Shown: positions 25,044 to 35,070 of the stretch, one piece after another | How positions within the stretch are numbered: position 1 is the stretch's first letter | Layout: each line of letters opens with the position of its first letter | Made by a program: the position numbers and the translations under genes | The notes under the pieces: model-generated | Databases searched by the model: none | Told to the model about the DNA's origin: nothing | The model's input: only the letters and a program-made list of their open reading frames with translations | Source: Dehalococcoidia bacterium | GTDB taxonomy: Bacteria; Chloroflexota; Dehalococcoidia; Dehalococcoidales; Fen-1064 | Direction of reading: 5' to 3' | DNA length: 64,000 nt | NCBI GenBank assembly: GCA_011170375.1 | Contig: DUEV01000002.1 | Coordinates: forward strand, 1 to 64,000

Positions 25044-26896
25044 GTATCCCGAGTCGTATTCTTTATGTCAATCTGACTGATGGTAGCTCCAGGGCGGAAA
25101 CAATTGACCCATCCCTTCCCCGAGACCTTATCGGCGGCTACGGCATTAACAACAAGCTTGCCTATGACCTGATGCCACCGGGTATTGATCCTCTCTCTCC
25201 TGAGAACCTGATAATCATCGGAGCCGGGCCTTTCGCCGGTACACTTGTACCAGGCTCAGCCAAGATATTGATCACCACGAGATTTCCCATCAACGGGGCT
25301 TTTGCCACTGCGGCCGCAGGAGGAAGCTTTGCCCTGATGTTGAAGTCGGTTGGGTACGACCATGTCGTCATTAGCGGGAGAGCCAGAGATCCAGTGTTTC
25401 TCAGCCTTACCGAGGAAAAACTAGAGCTAGTCGATGCCGGAGATTTATGGGGCATGGATACCTACGAGACGGACGATGCCCTGCGTAGTCGTTACGAGCC
25501 CTGCAGTATTATTCCCATTGGACCAGCGGGGGAGAACCTGGTCAAGAACTCAATCACCTTTGTAGATAAGGCAGGTACGATTGGCCGGGGAGGTCTTCCG
25601 GCTGTGATGGGGTCCAAGAACCTCAAGGCTATCATAGTACAGTTAGGAAAAGTACCTATGAGGATGACTGACCGTCTCACTTTTCACCGTCTCGTCAACA
25701 GACTTCATGACCGCATTATGAGCTGGCCTAACCGCCAGGTTATCCAGGACAACGGTCTTATGCCAGCACCACCTGATATGTCTGAGGTCCATCGGCGAAC
25801 ACGGCGACCTCTCGCTTGCCCAAGCTGTCCCCTGGCCGATAAGGTTATGGTCTGCCTTGATGAAGGCCCTTATGCCGGTCTGAGGACCTATATGCCCCAC
25901 ATAAGTGCTCATAGATTCAGCGCCAAAAACAGCACCGAGGCTTATGAGCAGTCAATCAAATACTCGGACGCTTTGAACAGATACGGCATTGGTGGCACCA
26001 ATTTCTCCGGTCTTTTTTATAGTATTGTCGACCTCTATCAGCAGGGCATCATCACCCGAGAAGACACCGGTGGTATTGAGCTGAAGAATGATATTGAGAC
26101 AGCGCTTGAGCTTATCAGGATGACGGCTTACCGAAAGGGCTTAGGAGAGGTGCTGGCTGAAGGTCCGGCGGAGATTGAGCGCCTGGTTGGTGAAAGGGCA
26201 ATCGGAAGCATCGCCCATATCAAGGGTAACGCCATCGTCCGTGACCCCAGAATTGGCGGTCTTGGCACCATGGAGTTTGAGCAGATGACCACTCCACGGG
26301 GCGCTCACATCGCCGCCGCTGGTTCACCCTCGTACGACCCCGGACGCCCGTTTGCTGATTTTGTCAGACATGGAGAACGCATGGGGGTTTCAGCACAAGC
26401 CCTGAAGTGGTTAGAAGAGTCGGGTGTTTTTAACCCGGGTCGGTATAGCAAATACAGCGAGGACTGGTATGCCCTGTTCAACTGCCTCAGCCTGTGTAAC
26501 CGGGCACAGGTCAACCGGTTCTACCACATTGATACCATTGCTGCTCTCTATACGGCAGTGACCGGCATCGAGTCCTCTCCAGAAGAGCTCATGCATATAG
26601 CCGAACGGGCCTGGACCATCGGCAAGCTCCTCAGCGTCAGGGAGGGATTTGACCGCCGACATGACCACGCCCCGGTGGCATGGTTCCACCCGCTGATACG
26701 GTCCGGCGAGGAACACCGTATTACCGACTATGACAGGACCACCAATCTCACTCGTGGAGACCTTGAGCGCTTTCTTGATGACTATTACGATGAGCGGGGT
26801 TACGATAGGGTGAGCGGCCTACCTACTCGTGAAAAGCTGCGGGAGTTGGGACTGGAAAGTATGGCCGAAGGTCTCAACCTGCCAGAGGGTAGATAA
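25040..26896 (+). CDS. Aldehyde:ferredoxin oxidoreductase family protein
   Basis: A 618-aa tungstopterin oxidoreductase of the AOR family. The N-terminal block RILYVNLTDGSS..E and YGINNKLAYDL are typical, as are GPFAGTLVPGSAK, GRGGLPAVMGSKNLKAI and the C-terminal half. It would oxidise an aldehyde to the acid and reduce ferredoxin. The start is ATG 25040, overlapping the ferredoxin stop; a longer frame from 24992 is inside the ferredoxin gene and unlikely. The cluster motif usually CxxCxxxC reads C260-PS-C263-PLA-D267, so Asp replaces the third Cys; Cys482 or Cys486 can be the distal ligand. Substrate unknown. Confidence 0.93.
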   Translation: MSIPSRILYVNLTDGSSRAETIDPSLPRDLIGGYGINNKLAYDLMPPGIDPLSPENLIIIGAGPFAGTLVPGSAKILITTRFPINGAFATAAAGGSFALMLKSVGYDHVVISGRARDPVFLSLTEEKLELVDAGDLWGMDTYETDDALRSRYEPCSIIPIGPAGENLVKNSITFVDKAGTIGRGGLPAVMGSKNLKAIIVQLGKVPMRMTDRLTFHRLVNRLHDRIMSWPNRQVIQDNGLMPAPPDMSEVHRRTRRPLACPSCPLADKVMVCLDEGPYAGLRTYMPHISAHRFSAKNSTEAYEQSIKYSDALNRYGIGGTNFSGLFYSIVDLYQQGIITREDTGGIELKNDIETALELIRMTAYRKGLGEVLAEGPAEIERLVGERAIGSIAHIKGNAIVRDPRIGGLGTMEFEQMTTPRGAHIAAAGSPSYDPGRPFADFVRHGERMGVSAQALKWLEESGVFNPGRYSKYSEDWYALFNCLSLCNRAQVNRFYHIDTIAALYTAVTGIESSPEELMHIAERAWTIGKLLSVREGFDRRHDHAPVAWFHPLIRSGEEHRITDYDRTTNLTRGDLERFLDDYYDERGYDRVSGLPTREKLRELGLESMAEGLNLPEGR

Positions 26897-26917
26897 TCAT
26901 TACTCTACTGACTCGAT

Positions 26918-28873
26918 TCAGCTCCTGCCTTCAGTGAACTCCTGCCTAAGTTGTTCGGCTTCAACGGAAAGTCTCTCCCATTCAGCCGTTAGCTGACTGA
27001 TAGCTTCTTTAAGACGGCGGTGTTCTCTGATATGCTCAACCACCAGGCTACCATCACTATAACGCTCCTGCTCTGAGAATCCCTTCTCAATTCCCTGAAG
27101 CTGCTCTTCAAGCTGTTTAAGCTCAGTCTCGATTTCAGCAATTCGTCTTCTGATAGGAGCGCTCATGCGGTAGTATTGATTCCTTAATCCACCCTCGTCT
27201 GTCTTACGCTGACGTCGCTGGTCCCGGGAGACTGACGAAGCGGGCTGTTTAGTTTGAATAGTCTCACTATCTCTGGTCTCTTTCCAGTAGAGATAACTGT
27301 CATAGTTTCCAGGAAACACCTGCAGCTGCCCGTTTCTTATCTCGACAATCTTGTTGGCAATCTGGCGAATGAGAGTCCTGTCATGGGTAATAAAGCAGAG
27401 CGTACCACGGTAAGCCTCCAAAGCGTCGGTCAGGATCTCCCGTGAGATAATATCCAGGTGGTTAGTTGGCTCATCCATCAGGAGGAAGTTCGCCGGCCTG
27501 ACCAGCATCTTGGCAATGGCAACACGCGCCTTCTCCCCGCCGGAAAGTACCGATACCTCTTTAAAAACGTCATCTCCACTGAAGAGAAAAGCCCCGGCAA
27601 GCCCTCTTAGCTTCTGCTCTGACTCATCAGGGGCAGCCCGCTGTAGTTCGATGAAAACATTGTTCACCGGGTCGAGGAGCTCTAGCTGGTACTGAGCATA
27701 GTAGGCTGCGTCCACCTTATGTCCCAGTCTGCGCTCCCCTGCCTCATAAGGCAATACCCCAGCCAGAATCCTGAGTAAGGTGGTCTTGCCAGCACCGTTC
27801 GGGCCTACCAGCGCCACCCGGTCGCCCCGGTTAAGTACCAGGTTGAGGTCACGGTATACAACGTTGTCACCATAGGCCTTTCGGATATGACTGAGAGATA
27901 TCACCTCTTCTCCGCTCCTGGCAGGTGCAGGAAACGCAAATCGAATCCTTCTGGTAGTCCTGGGCACCACCACCTTTTCCATTTTCTCAAGGCGCTTGAG
28001 TCGACTCTGCACCTGGCTGGCCTTGGTGTTCTTGGCACGGAACCGTTCGATGAAACGCATCTCCTGCTTTATCTTTACCTCCTGTCTCTTTGCGGCAGCT
28101 TGTCTTGTCTCCAGCTCCTTCTGCCTTGTGGTGACGTAGCTATCATAGTTACCGCTGTGAAAGAAAACCCCGTCCACCTCGAAGGAGAGTACTTTACCGA
28201 CGGTACGATTAAGAAACGTCCGGTCGTGTGAAGTAACCAGAACGGCTCCCAGGTAGCTCTGCAAGTAGTTCTCGAACCAGATGCAGGACTCCAGGTCAAG
28301 GTGGTTCGTTGGCTCGTCGAGTAGGAGTAGATTGGGTCTAAGAAGCAGGAGCTTGGCCAGCTGGACACGCATCAACCAGCCACCGCTGAAGTCGGTCAAC
28401 GATCGGAGAAAATCATCTTCGTTAAAACCAAGGCCGGAGAGAATGATTCTGGCCTCATGCTCAATATCATAGCCACCTGACACCTCGTAGGCATGTTGAG
28501 CTTCTCCCAGCTCAAGCAGCAGTCTCTCCTGGTCAGGAGAGGTGCCCGATTCCGACAGTTTCATCTGGATTGACTCAATCCGGTGGGCTAACTGTGCTAT
28601 CTGTGGTGAGGCAGCAACCACATCTTCAAGTAGATAACCTTCAGGAGAGGTGGCAATATCCTGTTCCAGATACCCGATAGTGGTCCCTCTCTGCATGGTG
28701 ACACAGCCTGTGTCTGGAGTAGTCCTGCCTGAGATGATATCAAACAGGGTCGTCTTCCCCGAACCGTTGGCACCAATGACGGCGATTCGGTCGCTGGGGC
28801 CAACGGTAAAAGTCACAGCACTGAATAATGTTCTATCTGCGTAAGACTTGCTGATATTATGTATGTTCAACAT
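26918..28873 (-). CDS. ABC-F family ATPase
   Basis: A 651-aa soluble twin-ATPase protein of the ABC-F class, which acts on the ribosome rather than in transport. Domain 1 has Walker [10 protein letters not shown] and signature [11 protein letters not shown] with [13 protein letters not shown]; domain 2 has [17 protein letters not shown] and [12 protein letters not shown]. The inter-domain linker is helical and basic ([22 protein letters not shown]). A C-terminal coiled coil (~550-645) is of the Uup/YheS type. No membrane segments. Members rescue stalled ribosomes or give antibiotic protection; which applies here is unknown. A 7-bp hairpin lies in the leader region. Confidence 0.95.
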   Translation of the reverse strand: MLNIHNISKSYADRTLFSAVTFTVGPSDRIAVIGANGSGKTTLFDIISGRTTPDTGCVTMQRGTTIGYLEQDIATSPEGYLLEDVVAASPQIAQLAHRIESIQMKLSESGTSPDQERLLLELGEAQHAYEVSGGYDIEHEARIILSGLGFNEDDFLRSLTDFSGGWLMRVQLAKLLLLRPNLLLLDEPTNHLDLESCIWFENYLQSYLGAVLVTSHDRTFLNRTVGKVLSFEVDGVFFHSGNYDSYVTTRQKELETRQAAAKRQEVKIKQEMRFIERFRAKNTKASQVQSRLKRLEKMEKVVVPRTTRRIRFAFPAPARSGEEVISLSHIRKAYGDNVVYRDLNLVLNRGDRVALVGPNGAGKTTLLRILAGVLPYEAGERRLGHKVDAAYYAQYQLELLDPVNNVFIELQRAAPDESEQKLRGLAGAFLFSGDDVFKEVSVLSGGEKARVAIAKMLVRPANFLLMDEPTNHLDIISREILTDALEAYRGTLCFITHDRTLIRQIANKIVEIRNGQLQVFPGNYDSYLYWKETRDSETIQTKQPASSVSRDQRRQRKTDEGGLRNQYYRMSAPIRRRIAEIETELKQLEEQLQGIEKGFSEQERYSDGSLVVEHIREHRRLKEAISQLTAEWERLSVEAEQLRQEFTEGRS

Positions 28874-28955
28874 TTTATATATATCTCCAGGGCATGAATA
28901 TACGGCATTAAGGAATAAAAACGGGCATGATGAGATACGGAAGATTCGCGGAAGA

Positions 28956-28976
28956 ACCTCTCAGACACAGAGAGGT
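28956..28976 (-). other. Small hairpin upstream of the ABC-F gene
   Basis: ACCTCTC / GAGAGGT around a 7-nt loop, perfectly paired, about 85 nt before the ABC-F start codon. It could be part of a leader; no U-run or leader peptide is evident. Confidence 0.3.
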
Positions 28977-29104
28977 GCGGTGGGCGATATCTGACTGATG
29001 GTTCTTATATCAGACGTACCATACATTACATATCAGAGCAATTATACCTGCACGTACGTGGTGAAGTCAATGGTGATTAGGATGTATTTTAACGAAAAGC
29101 CAGC

Positions 29105-31159
29105 TTATCGACTGATATCGGCTATTACCGGCAAGTGGTCTGAGGCAGTCGTCGCCGGCACAAATACTGCTTCGACAGTGAGGTCAGGCGAGACCCATAT
29201 GTAATCGATACGCCGGTACCGGCTTACCGAGTCATATGTACTGGCCGGAGAAGAACTTACACTGGCAGCGGCATCAACCAGTCCCGCCTCACGGAACATT
29301 GTCATCTCAGCAGAGTCAGGGTCAGCGTTTAAGTCCCCGAGTATTACCGTGGTATTGGCGCCGTCCCAGAAATCAAGTATCACCGGCGACTGCTCCTGTC
29401 GAATCTCCGTATCCTCATCTAGATGATGGAAGTGAGTGGCGATGACCTGCAGTTGTTCTCCACCACCGATATCAACCAAGGCAGCAGTAAATCCACGCAG
29501 GATGAACAGGTCACGCGGCGGTAGTTCATGGTTCACATATTCCACGACAGGATAGCGACTCAGGATGGCATTCCCCCACAGTGGGTCGGCGGTAGGTCCA
29601 GAGATATAAGGCATATCGAGTCGCTGTGATAGCCAGGTCAGTATGTCGAGACGACCGCTGATTACCCATCCCCGAGATATCTCCTGAAGAACGACTATAT
29701 CGGGCTCGCTTTCTTCAATGACTTCTGCCAGCGCTTCCATGCCCAGATAGCCATCGGTATTGAAACCATTATGCAGATTATAGGTCATTACCCTCACCGG
29801 GAAACCATCACCGGTATCTACCTCAGGTTCGTGCCAGGCAATGGCACCAGCCAGAGACGGCAGCAATAACAGGACTGAGAGTGCCGGCACAATCCATAGT
29901 TTCCGGCTGACAGTTAAGCTCCCTCGCGCTCTGACCGTTGCCAGAACGCCGCACACAGCAATAATTACGGCCGCCGCTATCTCCAGAACAGTGTTATCGT
30001 AGGGAAGCTTAATCTGGTGCACAACGTAATACCCCAGCAGCATGACTACCAGCAGTAGCATGCCGATTCCGTTAGCGACCATAATCGCCGACCTGCCCGA
30101 GCCGCCGCCGGCAGCATAACCCGCGATAATAAAGGCAATAAGTAGTGAAGCAGATACCTGCATTGCTAATAATGCAACAAATGCCTCTCCGTTTGACTCC
30201 GGATGAGTAAACGACGATGCCACAATCAAGAGTAAACCGTACAAGAGGCTATATATCCACAGGAACCGTACTCCCCTGATTAGCACCCAGACTACTACTA
30301 CTAGGCCAATCAGCTGCGCTACCAGCACCCATATTGCTGTAATATGCAGCGACCAGCCGGTCAATACTGCCAGACGACCCACGTTGTGCAGCACCACCAA
30401 TTGCAGAAAAAGGAAAGGCCCAATCGCCAGCCACGCCCAAGTCTTCTTCCCTGACCCGTAACTGACTTTGGTATTATCCTGGCCTGTAGGTGGTACGGCA
30501 CCGTGTACCCCGTTTCCGAAGCTCACACTGCCAGAAGTCTGGTCTACCTCGTAACTCCTGGAAGCACTGTCACTCCACAGCAACAACCACTGAAGCAACA
30601 CCAGCACGACTGTCAGCAGCACTATCGGCCAGTCTGTCTGCCAGATCGAATCATAGGTCAGTAAAGCAGCGTGCACCGCGGTATCCAGTGCCAGACCGGT
30701 AAGCAGCCCGATTGCGAAATAACCTGCTGTGGAACTGCTACGACTAATTGACTTATTAAGTCTGATTGGCAAAAAGATAACGAAGAGGACCGTTCCAGCC
30801 ATCGCCAGGATAAGGTTGACCAGCGGTTCATCCCACCATACCTGCATAAGGAGGCGGAGTAATCCCAGGCCACCGGCAGTGACTATTATCGATCTGTTTC
30901 CTCCCAGTAGACGGCGTAATCCACCGGCCATAAAAGCTGTAGCGAAAACCAGCAGGGCGATACCACCAAGATAGACCGCCCCGAGGTTGAGGCGGTCGCC
31001 GAGTATCCAGGTCAGGCCGGGCACCAGTAACCGCAGTACCTGAAGCCCGAACATTACAGTCAGCGCCGGTAGAAGAATTTCAATGATGGCAGGACGGATT
31101 ACCAGCCATGAAGCGACACCGCTCCGGCTGCCCTGCCTGTTATTACCGTTGCTTGACAT
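29105..31159 (-). CDS. Polytopic membrane protein with C-terminal endonuclease/exonuclease/phosphatase domain
   Basis: A 684-aa protein. Residues ~20-440 contain around ten hydrophobic helices. Residues ~455-684 are an EEP (DNase I-like) domain with MTYNLHNGF (Asn metal site), DIVVLQEIS (Glu metal ligand), HFHHL, LGDLNADPDS and ASDHLPV (catalytic Asp-His). The catalytic set is complete. The topology suggests an extracytoplasmic phosphodiesterase, but substrate is unknown; sphingomyelinase-like, nuclease and inositol-phosphatase roles occur in the fold. The start overlaps the end of the upstream protease gene by 17 bp, so the two are co-transcribed. Confidence 0.9.
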   Translation of the reverse strand: MSSNGNNRQGSRSGVASWLVIRPAIIEILLPALTVMFGLQVLRLLVPGLTWILGDRLNLGAVYLGGIALLVFATAFMAGGLRRLLGGNRSIIVTAGGLGLLRLLMQVWWDEPLVNLILAMAGTVLFVIFLPIRLNKSISRSSSTAGYFAIGLLTGLALDTAVHAALLTYDSIWQTDWPIVLLTVVLVLLQWLLLWSDSASRSYEVDQTSGSVSFGNGVHGAVPPTGQDNTKVSYGSGKKTWAWLAIGPFLFLQLVVLHNVGRLAVLTGWSLHITAIWVLVAQLIGLVVVVWVLIRGVRFLWIYSLLYGLLLIVASSFTHPESNGEAFVALLAMQVSASLLIAFIIAGYAAGGGSGRSAIMVANGIGMLLLVVMLLGYYVVHQIKLPYDNTVLEIAAAVIIAVCGVLATVRARGSLTVSRKLWIVPALSVLLLLPSLAGAIAWHEPEVDTGDGFPVRVMTYNLHNGFNTDGYLGMEALAEVIEESEPDIVVLQEISRGWVISGRLDILTWLSQRLDMPYISGPTADPLWGNAILSRYPVVEYVNHELPPRDLFILRGFTAALVDIGGGEQLQVIATHFHHLDEDTEIRQEQSPVILDFWDGANTTVILGDLNADPDSAEMTMFREAGLVDAAASVSSSPASTYDSVSRYRRIDYIWVSPDLTVEAVFVPATTASDHLPVIADISR

Positions 31160-32363
31160 TATTGATGCGGCCGCAGTGCGGACACTTGACGTTGCTCCTC
31201 TTAAAATCAGGGGGTATCTTCAGCTTCGTACCACACTCACAAGTGAGTGTATCATACTTGTTCATCCGCCACATCAGGTCAGAGACTTCGCGGGTACGTT
31301 CTGCTTTGCCCGGTTCTCGCCCGGCTGGTGCTGCTTCCGGTACAGCCGCACGGATACCAACCGCACCGGTACCAGCCAGTGTGGCTGCAGAGAAGACCGG
31401 CTTACCACCCTTGTGGATGCTCCGATAGGCATGGTCGTAGTCGACCAGGGAGGCACCGCCAGCCATAGAACGCAGAATACGTATTCGCTCTGAGATTGGT
31501 GGGTGGGTGCTGGTCAAATCAGCGGCAGCCCTTCCTTTCTCGCGGAAGGGATTGATAATATAGGCCGGGGCAGTAGCTTGGTTAGCCCCTTTTACCTGTA
31601 TCTTGGAACCAGCCAGCTTCTCTAATGCTGAGGCTAGTCCTTCAGGATAGCGAGTGTAAAGAGCCGATGATGCATCCGCCATATATTCTCGTTTCCGTGA
31701 GATGGCGAAATAGATAAGCTGGGCTAATATGGGCGCCAGTATCGCCAGGACAATTGCTACGATTATAATTATTCCACCGCCGCCACCGCCACCCCTCGAG
31801 CTCCGGCGGCCTCCAGCCATCCCTCCGAAGAGCATCATGCGTGAGCCATACCAGGCAAGAATGACTATTGCCCCGAGCAAGACACCACACAGAGACATCA
31901 GCAGGACATCGCGGTTCTTAATATGGGCAATCTCATGGCCGACAACTCCCTGCAACTCATCGCGGTTTAATGCCTGAAGAAGTCCGGCGGTCACTGCCAC
32001 CGAGGCATGATTCGCATCCCTACCAGTGGCAAAGGCATTCATAGCCGGGTCATCGATGATATAGACATCGGGCATCCGTTCCAGGCCGGAGGCAATTTTC
32101 ATTTCCTCGACGATGTTATAGAGACGGGGATGATCATCACGCGTAATCTTTCGTGCGCCCGAAATTGCCAGCATGATGTTATCACCCTGGAAGAAAGCCA
32201 CCAGATTTAGTACTAACAGTATTGCCAGTGCTATTATCAAACCACCAATGGGATTGCCGAGGAAAGCCTCTCCCAGAAGGTATCCAACTACCAGCAGCAG
32301 TGCTGCCATCATGCCGACCAGCACAACCGACCTGATCCGGTTAGACCGAACCTGTTCCCACAT
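31143..32363 (-). CDS. htpX: HtpX-like M48 membrane zinc protease with C-terminal zinc ribbon
   Basis: A 406-aa integral membrane metalloprotease. Two N-terminal helices (residues ~14-55) precede the catalytic motif HEIAH (His143, Glu144, His147). Two more helices follow, then KREYMADASSA supplies the third zinc ligand. A Gly/Arg-rich loop (GGRRSSRGGGGGGG) sits between helices 3 and 4. Unusual for HtpX is the C-terminal ~35-residue ribbon CECGTKLKIPPDF..CPHCG. HtpX degrades damaged membrane proteins under stress. Head of a run with LemA and a zinc-ribbon protein immediately upstream, a frequent bacterial pairing. Confidence 0.92.
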   Translation of the reverse strand: MWEQVRSNRIRSVVLVGMMAALLLVVGYLLGEAFLGNPIGGLIIALAILLVLNLVAFFQGDNIMLAISGARKITRDDHPRLYNIVEEMKIASGLERMPDVYIIDDPAMNAFATGRDANHASVAVTAGLLQALNRDELQGVVGHEIAHIKNRDVLLMSLCGVLLGAIVILAWYGSRMMLFGGMAGGRRSSRGGGGGGGIIIIVAIVLAILAPILAQLIYFAISRKREYMADASSALYTRYPEGLASALEKLAGSKIQVKGANQATAPAYIINPFREKGRAAADLTSTHPPISERIRILRSMAGGASLVDYDHAYRSIHKGGKPVFSAATLAGTGAVGIRAAVPEAAPAGREPGKAERTREVSDLMWRMNKYDTLTCECGTKLKIPPDFKRSNVKCPHCGRINNVKQR

Positions 32364-32380
32364 TACCCTGTATCACTCCA

Positions 32381-32944
32381 CTAAGTAAAACTGACCTTGG
32401 GTGCTTCCCGTTCTGCAGGGGCTTCAACTTCAAAGAACTCGCCCAGCTTGAAATTTGTCATATTTGCTACGAAATTGGAAGGGAACATCTGGACTTTGTT
32501 ATTGAGACCCAGTACAGAATCGTTGTAATACTGTCGTGAGAAGCTAATCTTGTTCTCCGTGGAGGTCAGCTCCTCCTGGAGGGCTAAGAAGTTCTGGTTA
32601 GCCTTAAGGTCGGGGTAGTTCTCAACCACCGCCAGCAGTCGGGACAGCGCACCAGTAAGTCCCTGCTCAGCCTGGGACTGGGCACCAACACCCCGACCGA
32701 TTGCCTGCTGGGCCAGATTGCGAGCATTGGTGACTGCCTCCAGTGTCTCCCGCTCATGCTGCATGTAGCCTTTGACTGTCTCCACCAGATTGGGGATAAG
32801 GTCATGCCTTCGCTTGAGCTGGACATCAATCTGCGCCCAGGCGTTCTGCATCTGGTTGCGCAGTCGTACCAGCCCGTTATAGATGATAACAAACCAGAGC
32901 AGGAGTACAACTATTATACCTAGGACCACATAGAGAGCAACCAT
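32381..32944 (-). CDS. lemA: LemA family protein
   Basis: A 187-aa membrane-anchored helical protein. One N-terminal hydrophobic segment (residues ~3-22) is followed by IYNGLVRLRNQMQNAWAQIDVQLKRRHDLIPNL, the LemA hallmark, and long helices up to NFVANMTNFKLGEFFEVE. Role in bacteria is not settled; lemA is commonly adjacent to M48 proteases, as here (17 bp). Confidence 0.95.
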   Translation of the reverse strand: MVALYVVLGIIVVLLLWFVIIYNGLVRLRNQMQNAWAQIDVQLKRRHDLIPNLVETVKGYMQHERETLEAVTNARNLAQQAIGRGVGAQSQAEQGLTGALSRLLAVVENYPDLKANQNFLALQEELTSTENKISFSRQYYNDSVLGLNNKVQMFPSNFVANMTNFKLGEFFEVEAPAEREAPKVSFT

Positions 32945-33003
32945 TTAACACCTCCACAAGATACCCTATCTATTTCTATATTCTGAAAAGCAATAATAAG
33001 CGA

Positions 33004-33417
33004 TTATTGCCGAATCTTGATTACCTCCCCCAGAAACTCAATCACACGTTCCTGAGAGTCTTCCTTCCCCTCTATCTGAGCAGATAGATGGGCCACCAAC
33101 TGACCAACCTCTCCGCTGTCAAACCATAGGCCATCTTCCTGCGGACAGACATCAACGAGCAATACCGGCTCATGCCCCAGTGCGACCTTTTTCATCTTTT
33201 TATTACACACCGGGCACTTACGTACTTCCTCGGAAGACTTCGCCTCAGAAGCAAGATGAAGGCTATCCAGACCGGCTGACTCTAGCCCCATCGTTTCCAT
33301 TAGAAGCTCTATTTCTCCAGTATCAAACCAGACTCCGGAGCAGTTGTCACAATAGTCAAGCTCGATACTTTCATGCTCGACTACTATCATTGGCTCTTTA
33401 CATGCAACACACTTCAT
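33004..33417 (-). CDS. Zinc-ribbon protein (zf-TFIIB type), two ribbons
   Basis: A 137-aa protein with two TFIIB-like zinc ribbons: CVACKEP..LDYCDNCSGVWFDTGEIELL and CPVCNKK..VDVCPQEDGLWFDSGEVGQL. In the second, the usual final Cys of CxxC is replaced (CPQE). The motif GVWFDxGE is diagnostic for this family of small proteins of unknown role. It lies upstream of lemA and htpX on the same strand and probably belongs to that run. Confidence 0.88.
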   Translation of the reverse strand: MKCVACKEPMIVVEHESIELDYCDNCSGVWFDTGEIELLMETMGLESAGLDSLHLASEAKSSEEVRKCPVCNKKMKKVALGHEPVLLVDVCPQEDGLWFDSGEVGQLVAHLSAQIEGKEDSQERVIEFLGEVIKIRQ

Positions 33418-33497
33418 ACGAGCGCTCCTCGAAATTACCCTTCACAGTGTAGATAAACGAGCAGGCCATGTCAAGAAGTCGTTTTTTATAAACGGGG

Positions 33498-33553
33498 TTG
33501 ACAGTTTGGTAATCGTAATGTTATTCTATACTAAGTTGATAAAATTAGTCAAC
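33498..33553 (+). promoter_or_regulatory. Promoter and probable Rrf2 operator of the cysteine/Fe-S operon
   Basis: TTGACA (33498-33503), 18-nt spacer, TATTCT (33522-33527). An inverted repeat GTTGA-N9-TCAAC (33535-33553) covers the predicted start of transcription, within ACTAAGTTGATAAAATTAG. Position and AT-rich centre resemble operators of Rrf2 regulators, suggesting autorepression. Confidence 0.6.
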
Positions 33554-33572
33554 AATATACAAAAGAAGAACG

Positions 33573-34016
33573 ATGAAGGTTTCTACTAAAGGACAGTATG
33601 CCACCAGAGCACTATTAGACCTGGCTCTACACCAAGATGAAGCGCCAGTCTTACTCAAGCATATCGCACAGCGACAGAAGATTTCCTTGAGCTATCTTGA
33701 GCATCTAATCACCCCCCTGATTGCTGCGGGTATTATTACCAGTACACGAGGCCCCAGGGGAGGAATCTCATTGGCCAGGCCCCCTGAAGAGATAGGATTG
33801 GATGAGGTTGTTCAACTTCTCGAGGGTGCGATATCGCTTGTGGAGTGTGTCGGCAATCCTAAGGTATGTACGATGTCTCAGTCTTGCGCTACCCGTGAGG
33901 TCTGGGACGAACTCAGGCAAGCTATGATGGGGGTACTGAAGTCAGTCACACTCCGAGACCTGATGGAACGACAGAGAGAAAAGGAAAATGCCACCGAGAT
34001 AATGTACTACATCTAA
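33573..34016 (+). CDS. Rrf2 family transcriptional regulator
   Basis: A 147-aa winged-helix regulator beginning MKVSTKGQYATRALLDLALHQ, the standard Rrf2 N-terminus, with the wing TRGPRGGISLARPPEEI. Three cysteines, spaced C-x6-C-x5-C in ECVGNPKVCTMSQSC, resemble the Fe-S ligands of IscR. It may therefore sense Fe-S or cysteine status. First gene of the run cysK-cysE-NIL-nifS-nifU-fdhD-HIT, which it very likely controls, and an inverted repeat in its own promoter fits autoregulation. CymR-like cysteine control is the alternative. Confidence 0.93.
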   Translation: MKVSTKGQYATRALLDLALHQDEAPVLLKHIAQRQKISLSYLEHLITPLIAAGIITSTRGPRGGISLARPPEEIGLDEVVQLLEGAISLVECVGNPKVCTMSQSCATREVWDELRQAMMGVLKSVTLRDLMERQREKENATEIMYYI

Positions 34017-34056
34017 CTCCTCTGTGTATGTGGTTAGCCATTTTAGGGGAAGATAA

Positions 34057-35070
34057 ATGCCTAAGCAAGTTACTAAAGCTGAAATACTAAATCAAAAGAC
34101 TTTACAGATCCCCAGACTAACACGAGGTATTGCCAAGGACTCTACCGAGCTCATTGGAAATACACCACTGGTCAGACTCAACCGGATAACTGAGGGAGTG
34201 GCAGCCGAGGTTGTGGCCAAGCTGGAATCCTTCAATCCTCTTGGTAGTGTTAAGGACAGGATTGGCGTGGCTATGATAGTCGATGCCGAGGAGCGTGGAC
34301 TAATAAACAAAGACACCGTAATCGTCGAGCCCACCAGCGGCAATACCGGGATTGCCCTTGCTTTTGTCTGTGCTGCCAGGGGGTACCGCTTAATTCTCAC
34401 CATGCCAGACACGATGTCCTTGGAGCGGCGTCAGCTGCTATCTATCTTTGGTGCCGAATTAGTATTGACACCAGGTTCAGAGGGGATGTCGGGGGCGTTG
34501 CGGAAAGCCGAGCAACTGGTAGCAGAAAACTCTGGTTACTTCATACCTCAGCAGTTCCAGAACCCGGCAAACCCTGAAATCCATCGGGTGACCACCGCCG
34601 AAGAAATATGGCGTGATACCAATGGCCAAGTAGATATCCTTGTAGCCGGTATCGGCACTGGAGGTACTATTACTGGCATTGCTGAGGCAATAAAGGAGAG
34701 GAAACCGAGCTTTAAGGTAATCGCCGTTGAACCGGCTGATTCACCGCTCCTTTCCGGTGGGCAACCGGGAGGACATAAGATACAGGGTATCGGTGCCGGC
34801 TTTGTTCCAGAGGTACTTCGGAGAGACCTTATTGATGAGATTATCACCGTCAGCGATGATGACGCCGGACTGATGGCACGTAAGCTGGCAAAAGATGAAG
34901 GGATACTGGCTGGGATTTCCTCCGGTGCAGCCGTTTGGGCAGCTCTAAAGGCAGCAAAACGGCCAGAAAACCAGGGCAAGTTGATAGTTGTTATTATCCC
35001 GGACACTGGTGAGCGTTACCTGTCTACCTGGCTTTTCCAGGAACTCTACTCGGGAACATCGAGAGGTTAA
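34057..35070 (+). CDS. cysK: Cysteine synthase (O-acetylserine sulfhydrylase)
   Basis: A 337-aa PLP enzyme that makes cysteine from O-acetylserine and sulfide. The PLP lysine is in [10 protein letters not shown], the substrate loop is [10 protein letters not shown], the phosphate-binding loop is [10 protein letters not shown], and the Ser that contacts the PLP ring lies in GISSGA. The C-terminus includes [15 protein letters not shown]. About 25 residues precede the usual N-terminus. The stop overlaps the start of cysE by one base, so the two subunits of the cysteine synthase complex are translationally coupled. Confidence 0.96.
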   Translation: MPKQVTKAEILNQKTLQIPRLTRGIAKDSTELIGNTPLVRLNRITEGVAAEVVAKLESFNPLGSVKDRIGVAMIVDAEERGLINKDTVIVEPTSGNTGIALAFVCAARGYRLILTMPDTMSLERRQLLSIFGAELVLTPGSEGMSGALRKAEQLVAENSGYFIPQQFQNPANPEIHRVTTAEEIWRDTNGQVDILVAGIGTGGTITGIAEAIKERKPSFKVIAVEPADSPLLSGGQPGGHKIQGIGAGFVPEVLRRDLIDEIITVSDDDAGLMARKLAKDEGILAGISSGAAVWAALKAAKRPENQGKLIVVIIPDTGERYLSTWLFQELYSGTSRG

